Below are positions 24,896-37,515 of a stretch of DNA of 64,000 bases, in pieces. Below the pieces are notes generated by a model. It was not told where the DNA came from. It saw only the letters and a program-made list of their open reading frames with translations, and made no database searches. The position numbers were made by a program, and so were the translations under genes. The stretch covers positions 70,124,001-70,188,000 of the forward strand of contig JAZBRS010000075.1 of NCBI GenBank assembly GCA_037176725.1, given 5' to 3'. The stretch's first letter is position 1. Each line of letters begins with the position of its first letter. The stretch is from Posidonia oceanica (lineage: Eukaryota; Streptophyta; Magnoliopsida; Alismatales; Posidoniaceae).

Positions 24896-25574
24896 TATCA
24901 CCTGCATCTGCATTAGGGTAGTGATGTTTACTGCCTAGAGTTCTCACGAACCAGGGTTCGTCCGGTTCGGAACACAGGCAGCGCTGCTGAGCACATAGGC
25001 TGCACATTTAATTTCCCATGCATGGCATTCAGGCATTTAGGCATTAAAGCATTCATAGCATGTATCGCCCCCTGGGCGTACAGTTAAAGGCAATCATTAC
25101 CGAAATTTCTGCAAATGCGAGCGATTAGCCAAGTAAGACCGATTCCTCGGGCTTGTCGGGGGTGCCTAATACCTTCTCCGTACGTAACAGGAGTCCTTAC
25201 CCTTTCTTTGGTTTGCAGTGCCCGTTTTGTCCTCGTCCTTGGCACGAGTCATACATTTTACATAGCATTGCATTCATCTGCATGTTTTTCTATGCTTTCC
25301 TACGATTTTTCTCGTCTCCCAATTGAATAGACTAGGTGGTGTCTCTGTTTTGTCTTATCTTTTGCTTTCCTTCTTCGCGTCACTATCCGTAAAGACTTCT
25401 CCCTTTCGGACCCCCTCCGGTCCGGATCTGTGGGATCAGGCGTTCACAATATCTAATTGCTTTAAACACCTAGATAAAAGGATGGCTCAGTTTATTAACT
25501 CATGTTATCTAACCTCCAATCCTCACTTTTAGAAGCTTCAGTATAAGAGGATGGCTTAGCTTCAGTGAGAACAC

Positions 25575-26735
25575 CATTCAACACCCAGATAGAGGATGCT
25601 TAGTAAAAAGAAAAGACTTTTTGTTCACAATACCATGCATTGATTTGGTGGCCATGGAATGTGTTCTTATAGGAATAGATGATGGCAAAGCTTCAGGTAA
25701 TATAGAATGATTAGAATTAGACAACTCAGGAGTAGAAGACTGAGAAGATTGAATAGAAGTAGGTAACACAGGAGCAGAATGATTAGCAGAAAGAGTTGAA
25801 GAAATAATAGGACTTGTCGTCAATGGAATGAAAGGCGGTGGTAGAACAACAGGAGAAGAATTAGAATTAGAAATAGAAGAATTAATAACTTCTGATCCTG
25901 ATGAAGAGCCAAATGATTTGAATGGAAAAGAATTTGCATCAAAGTAAACATGTCTAGACACAATTATAGAAGCAGTGACTGGATTAAAACCTTTATAAGC
26001 TTTATGACATGAACTGTAGCATAGAAAAACATGTTTACTTGATCTAGGTTGGAGCTTATGATCATTATAAGGATTAAGAAGAGGATAATAGGTACAACAA
26101 AAAATTCTAAGAAAATTGTAATCAGGAGTTCTATGAAATAGCTATTGAAAAGGAGAGGATTGATTTACAGATGAAGGTAGAATATTTATAATTTGGACGT
26201 CGGTAGTGAAACCATAGACCAGAATCTGGAACGAACATGACTATGAGACAACAAGGGAAGTCCCATTTCAATAATATGTCTATTCTTTCTTTTAGCAAAA
26301 CCATTCTGTTAAGGTGTATAAGGAGTTGAAATATGATGAACAATTCACACAGTTTTAAAAAATTTATGTAATCTCCTATATTGACCACCCTAGTTAGAAT
26401 GAAACACTTTAATCTCAGTAGAGAACTTATTTTTAACATAAGCTCTAAACTGAAGAAAGATTTCAAGCACATCAGACTTTTTCATCATTAGAAAAATCCA
26501 GACAAACTTAGTATGATCATCAATATTAAAAGAACAAAGTATTTATGACCAACCACAGATGTTACAAGAGAGGTCCATACATCAGAAAAGACAACATCAA
26601 TGGAAGACAATTGGAAGACAAAAGTCAACATAGATCTTGAGTCTTAGTTTTAACAGTAGATAGCTGAAAAGTCGACAAAACACGATTGACAAACAGTGTA
26701 GTATCTTGCAGTGTTTTGATCTTTAACAATTCCAT
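25575..26735 (-). pseudogene. Ty1/copia integrase fragment, heavily frameshifted
   Basis: Minus-strand pieces resemble copia integrase and the linker before RT: a SDVWTSLVTSVVGHKYFV stretch near 26580, frameshifted YTPQQNG-like sequence near 26310, and SRHVYFDANSFPF at 25960-25920 followed by a Ser/Pro-rich linker to 25578. Many stops and frameshifts. No LTRs were recognised. It lies between the solo LTR and the CACTA terminus. Confidence 0.65.
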
Positions 26736-26899
26736 TGCAGTTTGGTTCTTTGGTCAAGCACATAATCCAACAATCTATATGAAAATGAACATTTGAATTT
26801 TACATTAAGCAGTGAGATGATAATTTGGAAATCAAGATAGTCAATGACAGGAGAAAACACAACAACTAAGAAATAAATTCAACACAAACATTCCATGAT

Positions 26900-27456
26900 C
26901 ACTGGCCTTCGGTGAGAAAGAAGCAGTTGAGGGGAGGTGCACGGCGGAGGGGAGGCACAACTGGAGGGGAGGCGCAGCCAGAGGTGTAGAGGAGTTGGGA
27001 GCCAAGGAGATCGAGGAGGAGGGGTGGCAAGGACGAGGAGGACATCCGAAGGGAGAGGGTGAAGGAGGGGGTGGCGACGTCAGCGAGTGGTGGCAAGGAG
27101 GAGGACAACTTGATGGAGAGGGTGGAGGAGGGGGTGGCGACGTCGGCGAGGAGGCACTGCAAAGGAGGAGTAGGAGCTAGGGTGGATGCAGGTGAGAGTA
27201 AGGAAGAAAGAAAGGGGGAAAAGGCCTGTAGCTGAAAATTTTAGGTCAGACTTAGCGAGGACATGTCCTCATTAAATCTAAAAATTCTACTAATGATATA
27301 TAGTGAGGACATAGTAAAGATATTTCCATGATAAATCCTCGCCATAATATTACGAGGACATATTCTTACTATTTGTCCTCATTAAAATTTTACGAGGATT
27401 TATCCTCACGATGTCCTCATGAGGTGTCCTCGCAAAATGCAGAATTTCTAGTAGTA
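26900..27456 (-). mobile_element. CACTA terminus with subterminal repeats
   Basis: Read on the minus strand the right edge (27456) begins TACTACTAGAAATTCTGC, matching the CACTACTAGAAA-type terminus of plant CACTA elements except for the first base. Inside lie many copies of gaggacat and its complement atgtcctc (27255-27435), one as the palindrome gaggacatgtcctc at 27258-27271, like the subterminal transposase-binding motifs of this superfamily. A tandem 63-bp GA/GGC-rich duplication lies at 27048-27150. Orientation agrees with the transposase remnant at 20920-21690, so both may be parts of one interrupted element. The left terminus was not found. Confidence 0.6.
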
Positions 27457-27689
27457 TATAAAATAGATGAACAGTATTGCAGCCTGTGGAAGAATAAGAG
27501 TGTGTTTGGATATTGAAATTTCTGCTTCGAATTCTACAAGAATCCTTCTCTCTTCTGCTCCAGCTCCTCTTTTCCCTGTTCACTTGCTTCTCCATAGAGT
27601 CCCTCCACCTTGTTTGTGAACCCAATTTCTCCTCCATTGCTCGGAGAATGAAATCCCACAAATGCTCACTATCACTAGTGTTCAATTTA

Positions 27690-27905
27690 TACTGAAACAA
27701 TATTTATTTTTTACTGAAATATTATTCATTCTTTACTGTAATAGTATTCATACATCATGAAATTGTACTCATACAATTTAAAATACTTATGATACATGTA
27801 TTCATAAATACATGAAATAGTATCATAAATCACTATAAATACTTATGATAGTAGTATTTATAAACATGAAATAGTACTCCTACAATCTGAAATAGTATTC
27901 ATCAA
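27690..27905. repeat. AT-rich imperfect tandem repeat
   Basis: Variants of tgaaatagtattcat and aatacttatgat recur about every 25-50 bp. Non-coding. The rest of 27457-28075 shows no gene. Confidence 0.5.
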
Positions 27906-28078
27906 ATGATTAATGGAATTATCGTAATTTTAATGATAATTTAACGCAAATAATGGATTCTATTGAGGACAATCTCATCCTTTCATGTATAAAATGAGGT
28001 GATTCTTAATAAAAGCAACCTCTAGTTGCTTCTTCTTTCCTAGATTCTCTAGTTCATTCCTCTCTCTTAATTCTCTTA

Positions 28079-28842
28079 TGTTGCGTTTGGTACACTGGAA
28101 TGAAAATATACAGGAATGGAATAGTTTTATTCCATTCCTGTGTTTGGTATACAATCAAAATATAGAGGAATGGAATGGAATAACTTCCTCCTCCTTCTCC
28201 TCCACTCTTCTTCTTTGTTTGAAAGTTGCAGGTGATCCAAATCCCTAGTCCTCGAAGCTTTGCTAGAGACGTTGAGGAGGCGGAGGTGGAGGCGCTCGAT
28301 CTTGACAGAGACGGTGTTGCAAGCCTCGAGGAGGATGAGGCTGGTGTCGAGATAGGAGGAAAAGTCGACGGAGTCGGAGAGGGAGGGATCAGAGAGGAGG
28401 GCTTTGGTGTCGCTATGGGTGGAGCCAAGGACGTCGACTACACTATTTTCCATCCCATTGTTGTTGTTGTTGTTGTTGCAATACTGGGTTGAGCTGGTTT
28501 GGGGAGGCAACGTGGATGCAGGGTGGCGGTGGGTGCTACTCATTGCGGCGAAGGAGGGCAGAGGGTGCTGCTCTCGTTGCAATGGAGGAGGGAGGAGGGA
28601 GGAGGCCGTTGGTTTTTTTTTTATTATTTTTTGATTCCAATGGACTTGGGAATCAAATTCCTTGTCTTTTGGGAAAAAATGAAATTCCCATATTAAATGG
28701 AAATTTGATTTTTAAGGGAATTTCATTTCTATGACTATTCTAAAGTAATTTTTGTACAAAACATTGGAATTCCATTTCAATTCACTTTTTTCATTCTATT
28801 CCGATCTATTTCGGTGTCCATTCCAGTGTACCAAACGTTACT
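28079..28842. mobile_element. TIR element carrying a possible gene fragment (Pack type)
   Basis: The ends match in inverted orientation over about 20 bp: left gcgtttggtacactggaatg, right (inverted) acgtttggtacactggaatg. A TTA triplet flanks both sides (28076-28078 and 28843-28845), fitting a PIF/Harbinger-like insertion, although a three-base match is weak. The interior is much richer in GC than its surroundings and holds the coding-like fragment at 28255-28455. Confidence 0.6.
28255..28455 (-). pseudogene. BYPASS1/ROH1-like protein fragment (captured)
   Basis: The minus-strand frame reads MENSVVDVLGSTHSDTKALL, then a PSLSDSVDFSSYLDTSL stretch and LLEACNTVSVKIERL. This pattern (helix, D-x-YLD-x-S-x-x-LLD-x-CN, x-IERL) recalls BPS1/UPF0496-type plant proteins, but only this segment is present and it is preceded by a poly-Asn run encoded by (TTG)n. 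I infer a host exon fragment captured by the TIR element. It could instead be a low-complexity coincidence. Confidence 0.4.
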
Positions 28843-28845
28843 TTA

Positions 28846-31800
28846 GATTTTTTTTAAACTGATTTTTAAATGCATATTTAGATTGTAGAATATGCTCCAA
28901 CCAAGGAGTAGAAGCTAGAGAAGTCAAAGTTTGGGCAATCCTAACACGCCCTAAGTAGATGTACTTCATGCACAGCTAATTAATTTCTTAGCCCTTATTT
29001 GGTATAAGAGATAGGTATGCATATATATGATAAAAATATCGATTATTTATGTATATGATAAATACGAAATTATCTTATTCAAATTAAGATCGATGAAATT
29101 CACAGAAGTCAACTACTTAAAAAAGAAATGCATGGATACAAGTGGTGACTGTGAGATTGGGCACACACCACGGAATCCCGGAATGGGAAGGTCTGTCTCG
29201 TTTTTCTTTTTCTGTTTTTTTTTTAATTAACATGGGAATGTCTGTCTGGATACAACAGTTGAATGCAGCCATAATTGTGACATTGCAAGATGGTCAGTTT
29301 CAAAGGGCTAATGCTGATGAACAACAGAACAACACATCATAGCTCCTCATGTTCTTCCAATGCAACCCCAACGGCTACATCACGGGCTCCACCAAGGAGA
29401 CTTTCAAGCAGTCTGGCAAGAATCTGCATGGGAGTTTAATCTGTATTGTCTCCCCAATCATAGAATCCCTACAATGGGTTACTCAGCAGCATAAAAGACA
29501 CTATGAACACCAGTAGTGGCTAGTGAACAAAATGCTCAAATCAGTGAGGACTCTCTCTCTCTCACACATAATACTGAAACATGGGAACAGTAAATTAGAA
29601 CAGCATGAAAATTAAATGGATATCTATGTCCGGTCGCTCTCCACAACTGCATAATTCATGTGGAGCACCATATTATAAGAGATAGATACAGTGCATGTCA
29701 TATGTATTAAAAACCTAACCCTATATTATATACTGTCTAACATCGTATTTCAGAACTTTTGTATATAATATAATCGAGGAGTTTTCTAAGACGCTCCACA
29801 CTCCACACTTTTTTTTAGTTTCCCACAATTTTATTTTGTTTTGATTCTAGGTCCTGATGTTTTGTTATTTTCTGATTTTTTCTGTTTTTTTTTAAATTTC
29901 AATTTCTGGTATTTTTTCAGTTCTCTAGTAATTTTTCGATTTCTTGATATGTTTCATGCAAAAACACTGTTACTGAGTCAGGTCCGCTTGTGCTCCGACC
30001 GCAACAGAAAAATTTCCTAATATAATTTTCCTTTTCTTATTACTTGGGAAAGTCACATGCAAACTAAAACTTTCGTGGAGGTTATTAGTGTACGACACTA
30101 TGATTTTATTATTTTCCGTTTGACATCCTTAGCTGGGTTGGGTCTTTTGAAAACAATATTGTCCTCATCAGCTGGTTCAGGTTTCTTTGTAGATGGGCTT
30201 CTCTAGGGTACTAGGACCTTGAAAACCAACATCTTCCATCAGGATAGCTTCAAATGTTGAATGGCCAGTTCTCTTATACTGGGGTTAAGATCAAGGTAGA
30301 TTTTCTACAGATAATTTCCACTGTTTGGTGTTAAAACAAAAGCAAATTATGACAAAATGGATACAGAACGTGATTGGTCAGGAGTCAGAACAGTGACTTC
30401 CAACATCAAAAGAGCTCCAAAGGTGTGGTTCTACATTTGTATCCACAAAGATGACCCACGTCGAGCTGCAGCTGAATGAGATATAGCTTCCAAGATTTTG
30501 TAATAAATTAGTTCATAAAGTTAACATGAAATGCTTTATTTACACACTGTAGTTACAGTTGTTACCACTCAGCTCCTCTTCATAAAGTTCATATGACGTT
30601 TGTGATGATGCCACTTACATTGGTTGTTGATTTTCCAATCATCGTAAAGAATCTTCCTACTATATGGTGTCTAGGACTTTTTGGATAGGGAACCACATAT
30701 AGGGTAGGTGGGGCACCTAATTTTTTAACACGTGTATCTTTCTTAAACATATATTTATGTATTTTGTAACCCTTCATGGATCAAAAGTTACACATATTTT
30801 AATATATTGACATCAAATTAGTTTTAAATCAATATACTATATATTTTATGTTCCGTCTCACCCTTCAAAATGTATTTTGCTCCATTCATGAAAAAAGTCT
30901 AATTGTGCCAGGAGCTCTTTTTAGATCTCATTCACTTCTTTTTTACTTTTTCTTACTTTTTTATACATAAAATTGAGATATGTATTATTTTATGTCCTAT
31001 GTTTACAATTAAGCTCCCTACACTAACAATTATGGTAATGTTTGATAACGATAATGGAAAAATAGATTATTCCCGTAAGTTCATATTCTACATTTCTATG
31101 TTGATCTATTGTAAAATTCAGTTTTTGTAAATTAATTATATTCTTTGATGGACTCAAATATCAATAAGATAAGTTAAGGTGTAGCCGTACAAGAGTATTA
31201 TTGAGGATAACAAAGAATGATTTGGACTACATAAGTAAGATTTAAAGTTTCTCATTTAATGTTTTAGGAGACAATTTCTCATTTTCTCTCCAACTATAAT
31301 ATAATATTAATGTTCCTTTGCTAAATTGTTAGGAGACAATTTCTCATTTTCTCCAACAATGATATTCCTAAGAAAAATACCCACAGAAGCAGATGACAGA
31401 AAGAAAAAGATGCCAGGTAGCGGTCTCTTGTAGAAGTTAGAAACCCACAACATCCAAAATCATGCAAACCACCAAAATTCCACATAAAGTACTTAACACA
31501 TATGTGGCCCCCTCCACTGATCAAGCCTCTATATATACAATTACCATATACTGCAAGAGCAATTGTGACATGTGACAACCTTCATCTCACCTGGGCCATG
31601 GATGAGCTAATAAAAGAATCTCAATGTCTTTCCTTTACTAAACTGTTAGCAATTGGTCTTGATTTGCATAGAATAGATGTCCTGTCAGAATTATTGCTTG
31701 GGTTCATTACTTTTTGGTAATTAAACTCGAATGTCTTCCTCATGGTTCTTCCATGTTTGTCCACCAGACAGCATCAGTTGTCTGCATGCATTATTAGCTT

Positions 31801-32874
31801 CGTATGCTTTTATAGCCTTTTGCTCTAAAGCATGCAATGTGTTAAGCTTTTATTGGAGTTTTTCTGCTATTGGTTGAGGACCACATCAAGACATGGATTG
31901 CCTCCATAATAATTTGAAGGATCTCTAGTTTTTTTCTTTTAACTCCCTTAAACACGCATGGAGGATACCATATGGCAGTGTGTAGAATTATTGAAAATTT
32001 GAACTACAGGACCAGAAAGAAACTTGTTCAATGGGATCGTAGAAGCAACTGACGTCATTGAGGTGATGTATCTTAATGTAGAATCCAAAGCATGGAATTT
32101 TCCCATTTTTATTTAGTTAATAATTTTAATGTTTGTCTTGCAAATATTGAATCTTCTTTACTATAATTTTCCTTTTTTTCCGCCGTTCATATTTCTATTC
32201 AAACTTCCCAATATATATGTAGCAAATCATTGTGATTCGTGACAGATAACAGCCACACATTCTATTTTTAACCCCTAGAGGGGATGTCTGACTAGTTCTC
32301 TCGTTGTCCTATCATCTCATCCAATAACACAAATCGGATAGGCATCAGACTTTTAATGGTATATTCTTTACTTTAAGTCTTCGTCAAGTTTGGCATCCAC
32401 CTTGTTTTGTATATCCTCAACTGATGACAAATTCATCCTCAAGACGAAGACATGCATGCAACATGACTTCAAAAGGTTTTGGTCCCATCAAGCATTAACT
32501 CACATTTTCTGAAGGAAATGGCATCATATTGGTAGTAATATATGTTCTTTATAACATTACACGTATTATGTAACAAAGGGCACAACCAAACACTGAACGT
32601 AAACCTTACCAAGTCCACGACTACGTGGCTTTCTTTAAACTAATCCTCATCATAGTGTTAGTTAATTAAAATACATGTCTAAGGATGGTGTAAATGGTCT
32701 GATAATCTAATATGCATCCTTATCAACCCAACTCCGGTCGGCTTTATGGAACTTTTTTTTTGCACCGCTAAAGTCGAATTTCGAATCCACAATCATTTAA
32801 GTGGTGGGATCATTGTCCAACCACTCAGGTGACTCAAGTGGAATGTTGGATGTCTGTCTATACGTACTTGTTAT
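28846..32874. other. Intergenic AT-rich DNA, no gene recognised
   Basis: Short frames at 29142-29342, 30903-31130 and 31502-31720 resemble nothing known to me. Positions 31265-31300 and 31330-31360 share a direct repeat (aggagacaatttctcatttt), probably a small local duplication. Confidence 0.4.
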
Positions 32875-33446
32875 TGCTGAGTTTTGACTTGAAACAGCCT
32901 GACGGACATCCGTGCGAACATCTACTACATCACTACATTCACACAGAGACTTCATGGACATCTGAAACGGACGTCTGCTGGAACCTTACTCCAACACAGA
33001 GATTAAACGAACATCCATTAAAAAGTAACATCAACATAGGAGGAAAACGGACGTCCGCTTTACTTACTGTTTGAATTCATGAATTGAGCGGACGTCCGTT
33101 ATAGGAAAGTTTCTTATAAAAGGACCTGTTTTACCCTATATATATATACCTTTGTTTTGGGATTTTAGTGTAAAGTTGTTCTTCCAACCCTTGAAAGTCT
33201 TTGATGCCGGTGGCTCTATCTAGGGTGAGGATTTTGATCTTTCTTCTCCATCAATATCTGTATCTTGTACTCATCTTAATTCATAGTAAAAGCTCTCTCT
33301 CTATCCTGAGGACGTAGACCATTTGGTCGAACCTCGTAAATCTTTGTGTTTGCGTGTGTGCTTTGATTTATTGTAGTTTTCTCTATTTCCCTTTTGTCGT
33401 TTGAGTCTTATTCGTGGAGCAAAAGAGGATCATTTCTCTAATAAAC
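32875..33446 (+). repeat. Tork copia 5' LTR
   Basis: Runs from TGCTGAG to just before the PBS. It contains palindromic cggacgtccg at 33048-33057, gcggacgtccgt near 33088, and looser variants at 32902, 32955 and 33006. A TATA-like run tatatatatac at about 33140 is likely the element promoter. Confidence 0.75.
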
Positions 33447-33457
33447 TGGTATCAAAG
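33447..33457 (+). other. Primer binding site (tRNA-iMet type)
   Basis: tggtatcaaag immediately after the 5' LTR; one base away from the usual complement of the initiator methionine tRNA 3' end. Confidence 0.75.
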
Positions 33458-33489
33458 ATTTTGTTGTGGATTCAGATTCAACTACGAAG

Positions 33490-34250
33490 ATGACGACAAA
33501 GCTTGAGATTGAGAAGTACGACTAGAACGTCAACTTCGATTTGTGGCAAATAAAGATACATGTAGTTTTGGTTCAACAAGGAGTTTCAAAGGCGTTGAAA
33601 GGAAAGGACAAGATGTTGGAATCAATGACTGAAGATGAGAAGGAGGATATGGATGAGAAAACCTTGACGAGTATACAATTTTTGTTTGTCAAACATGGTT
33701 CTCTGGGAGGTTGTGCATGAGAAGACCGCGACAAGTCTTTGACTGAAGCTAGAATATCTTTACATGACTAAGACTCTTGCGAACCGACTACATTTGAAGT
33801 AACAGTTGTTCATGCTCCGTATGACTGAAGGTACATCCATTAAATCACACCTTGATGATTTCAGTTCCGTCATTATGGACTTAAAAAATATGGATGTGAA
33901 GATTGAAGATGAAGATGAAGCTCTTTTATTGCTATGTTCGTTACCATCCTCTTACAAGCATTTTAGAGAGACTCTCATATATGACAGAGAGTAAATATCA
34001 ATGGATGATGCTAAGTCATCTCTATTCTTTAAAGATTTGATAGATAAGGACTTGACAAATTCCAATGTCAATGATAGGAAGGCTAAAGCATTGAATGTTA
34101 GGAGAAAAAATATGGAATGAAATTCAGCAAATAAATTGAAGGATAAAAAAGGAAAATCTAAGAGAAGGAGTAAATTCTGTAACTACTACAATAAAAAATG
34201 GCGCATCATAGATGATTGTTAGAAGCTCTAGAATAAGGAGAAGGACAGTC
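33490..34250 (+). pseudogene. Tork copia gag
   Basis: ATG at 33490; early frame MTTKLEIEKYD, then a stop at 33523, followed by NFDLWQIKIHVVLVQQGVSK and KALKGKDKM. Further frame breaks lie near 33715. The frame 33806-33994 has RMTEGTSIKSHLDDFSSVIM and LLLLCSLPSSYKHF, the conserved gag core. The zinc knuckle near 34180 is degraded (CNYYNKKWRIIDDC). Non-functional. Confidence 0.8.
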
Positions 34251-34300
34251 ACAAAGGTCAGTCAAGCAAGCCCAAGGAGGATTCTGCAGAGGCAAGTTAT

Positions 34301-37300
34301 GTGGAAGTTGAATGTTTGGATCGTGATTATGTGTTTGTTGCCACCAACCCATACAGATCGAAAGATGATTGGATTCTAGACTCGGGTTGTACATACCACA
34401 TGTTTCCTAATAGGAATTGGTTATCTACCTACAGAACTATTGAATGTGGAGTTGTATTGATGGAGAATGACTTACAGTCAAAGGCTATTGGGATAGGCAT
34501 AGTTGAGTTGAAAATGCATGATGAGATGAAGGCAACACTAACAGATGTCTGACATGTTACAGATCTGACAAAGAATCTTATCTCCCTCGGTACTCTAGAA
34601 GCAAAGTGTTGCAAGTACTCGACAGAAGATGGAGTATTGACAGTCACCAAGGATGGCCATTTTATCATGTCGGTAAGGAGATCGGGAAGTCTCTATATCT
34701 TGCAGGGAAGTATAGTTGTAGGTGTTGCAGCAGTTACCACCATTTCATCATCAGAGACAGATCGCACCAAGCTGTGGCATTTCAGATTGGGACACATGAG
34801 CGAGAAAGGTATGATCATTCTCAACAAAAGAGAACTTATTGATGTTCAGAATGCAAGTAAATTAGTTTTCTGTAAGTATTGCATTTTTGATAAGCAGAAA
34901 TGTGTCAGTTTTGGTATAGCAGAGCATGAAACCAATGGCACATTGGATTACATTCATTCTAATTTGTGGGGTCCTTCCCAAGTCCCGTCCAAAGGTGGTG
35001 CAAGATATATGTTAACCTTCATTAATGACTATTCTAAGAAGGTGTAGATTTATACTATTAAATCCAAAGATGAAGTATTCAAGCACTTCAAGCAATTGAA
35101 GAAACTTATTGAGAAGTAGACAAAGAGAAAGATAAAGAAGCTGAAAACTGATAATCGCTTGGAGTTTTGCGCATCAGAGTTTAATGAGTTCTACAAGAAC
35201 GAAGGCATTGTCAAACAACGTACTGTGAGGCATACACTACAATAGAATAGAGTTACAGAGTGGATGAACAAAATCCTTTTAGAGAGAACACGTTGTATAT
35301 TGTTGAATGTCGATTTGTTAAAAGATTTCTGGCAGAAGCAATTGCTACAACGGCATATCTAATCAACTGTTCTCCCTCATCAGTCATAAACAACAAGACA
35401 CCAGAAGAGGTATGGTCTGGCCATCCTCCTGATTATTCTATTTTGAAAAATTTTGTTGTATTGTTTAGGCATATCTAAATCAAGGAAAATTGGAATCTAG
35501 ATCTATAAAATGCATTTTTGTTGATTATACCTCTGGGGTAAAAGGATATATATTATGGTGTTTAGATCCAAAATCACTCAAATTAATTATTGAGAAAAAT
35601 GTCATATTTAATGCGTCTGCTATGTTGACTTCCAAGGAAGATTCTGCTGGTAGTTCTTATAATACAGGTACAGATGTGGATGTTGATGAGCAGGTGGAGC
35701 TCAAATTGAATTTCCATGATTTAGTACAGCCATACATTGACCATTTTTCTGGTTCAGAAGAAGAAAATGAACAAATTACAGCAAAAATAGAAATTTTATT
35801 GCAAGGAGGCGTGAACGAAGAGTGATCAAGCCACCCTCTAGATACGCAGAGATTGCATTTGCACATGCATTATTAGTAGTTGAGGAGACTTGTGATGCAA
35901 GAGAGCCAAGTAGTTTTATAGAAGCTATTTTATAACAAAAGTTTACCAAATCTCTTCACAAAAACCAAACATGGGTTTTGGTTACTCCTCTAAAGGGACA
36001 AAAAGTTATTGGTTGTAAATGGGTTTTCAAGATAAAAGAAGGCATATCAGGTGTTGCAGATGCAAGGTACAAGGCAAGGCTAGTTGCTAAAGGATTTAGT
36101 CAGGTAGAAGGTATTGATTATAATGATATTTTCTCACCAGTTGTAAAACACACTTCCATTCGAATTTTACTGGCTATAGTTGCAGTGAATGATTTGGAAT
36201 TAGAGCAATTAGATGTGAAAGCAACTTTCTTGGATGGAGAACTCGAGGGGCAACTTTATATGCATTAACTTGAAGGTTTTGCAATTGAAGGAAAGGAAAA
36301 TCGTATTTGCTTGTTAAAGAAATTCTTATATGAGCTGAAGCAATCTCTGAGGCAATGGTACAAGAGATTCAACTCTTTTATAGTTGCACAGGGATTTAGC
36401 AGGAACAAATATGATGTTTGTGTATACTTGAGAAAGTTAGATTATGGATCTTTCATTTATTCGTTGATTTATGTTGATGATAAGTTGATTGCAGCCAGAG
36501 ACAAATCTAAGGTGAATAAATTGAAGACTCCACTTGATGGAGAATTCAAGATGAAAGACTTGGGAGTAGCAAAGAAAATTCTTGACATGGAGATATGTAA
36601 AGATCGAAAGGCTAGAATGCTGTACTTGAGTCAGGAGAGCTACTTGCTAAAGGTATTGAAACGTTTTGGTATGTCAAGTGCCAAAAGTAAAAAGGTTCCA
36701 TTGGACTCACACTTCAAGATCTCAGCAGAGTTATGTCCACAGACGAAGGATGGACACGAGTTTATGTCACGAGTTCCCTACTCTAGTGCAGTTGGTAGCA
36801 ACATGTATGCTATGATTTGCACACGTCCAAATAATCCCAAGCTGTCAGTGTTGTTAGTAGATACATGCCTAATCCAGGCAAAGGACATTGGCAAGCAGTG
36901 AAATAAATTTTGAGGTACCTACGATGTACTATTGGTATTTGTTTGGAGTTTGGAAGGAGCAAAGATGGTTTAGTTGGCTACGTTGATGCAGACTATGCTG
37001 GTGATTGTAGCAAGAAAAGATCTATGACAGGCTATGTATTTTCTGTTGGCAGATGCGTAGTTATTTGGAAGGCTACGTTACAGTATACAGTGGCACTATC
37101 TACTACAAAGGCAGAGTACATGGTAGCAGCAGAAGGCATTAAAGAGGCAATGTGGTTGAAAGGTTTATTTGCAGAACTTAGTCTTGGCCAGAAGATGATC
37201 GTTGTTCACTTTGATAATCAAAGAACTATACATTTGACTAAAGACCAAATGCATCATGAGAGGACAAAACACCTTGATGTCAGATATCATTTTATTCGTG

Positions 37301-37434
37301 ATGTTATCTCACAGGGAGACATTCTTGTGAAAAAAAATGATACAACTGATAATCCAGCAGACATGATGACAAAGTCTCTTTCATTGACCAAGTTCAAAGA
37401 ATATGTGAACTTGGTTGGCTTGCACAGTACGTGA
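34301..37434 (+). pseudogene. Tork copia pol: PR, IN, RT, RNase H
   Basis: Protease WILDSGCTYHM at 34370; GAG-pre-integrase LWHFRLGHMSEKGM at 34774 with C-x2-C in CKYCIFDKQK; integrase fragments to about 35480; RT with KARLVAKGFSQVEGIDYND (36090), LEQLDVKATFLDGELEG (36200) and YVDD at 36470-36481; RNase H with GYVDADYAGDCSKKRS (36976) and LDVRYHFIRDVI near 37275; tail TTDNPADMMTKSL. Stops at 34550, 35045, 35118, 36266 and 36899, among others, break it into pieces. Confidence 0.88.
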
Positions 37435-37515
37435 TATAGCCTGTCTGGTAAAGAGAGATGAAGAATGATTATATTCATGATGCAAGAGACGGAATTTTAA
37501 GTCAATGTGAAGATT

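Larger units (their letters stand above)
21982..25448 (+). mobile_element. Solo LTR, Ogre/Tat-like (copy A, 3.5 kb)
   Basis: Starts TGTAGATACCTCATTTTGAC, ends GGCGTTCACA, and is flanked by a perfect 5-bp duplication atatc (21977-21981 and 25449-25453): the signature of a single LTR left by recombination. Its start resembles copies B and C, and 24936-25254 matches their conserved 3' block (ggttcggaacacag, gggggtgcctaa, cgtaacaggagtcctt). That block resembles the one near the end of Ogre/Tat LTRs, hence the lineage call, which is inference. It has no coding capacity; its interior holds hairpin arrays and tandem repeats. It lies inside the CACTA relic. Confidence 0.7.
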
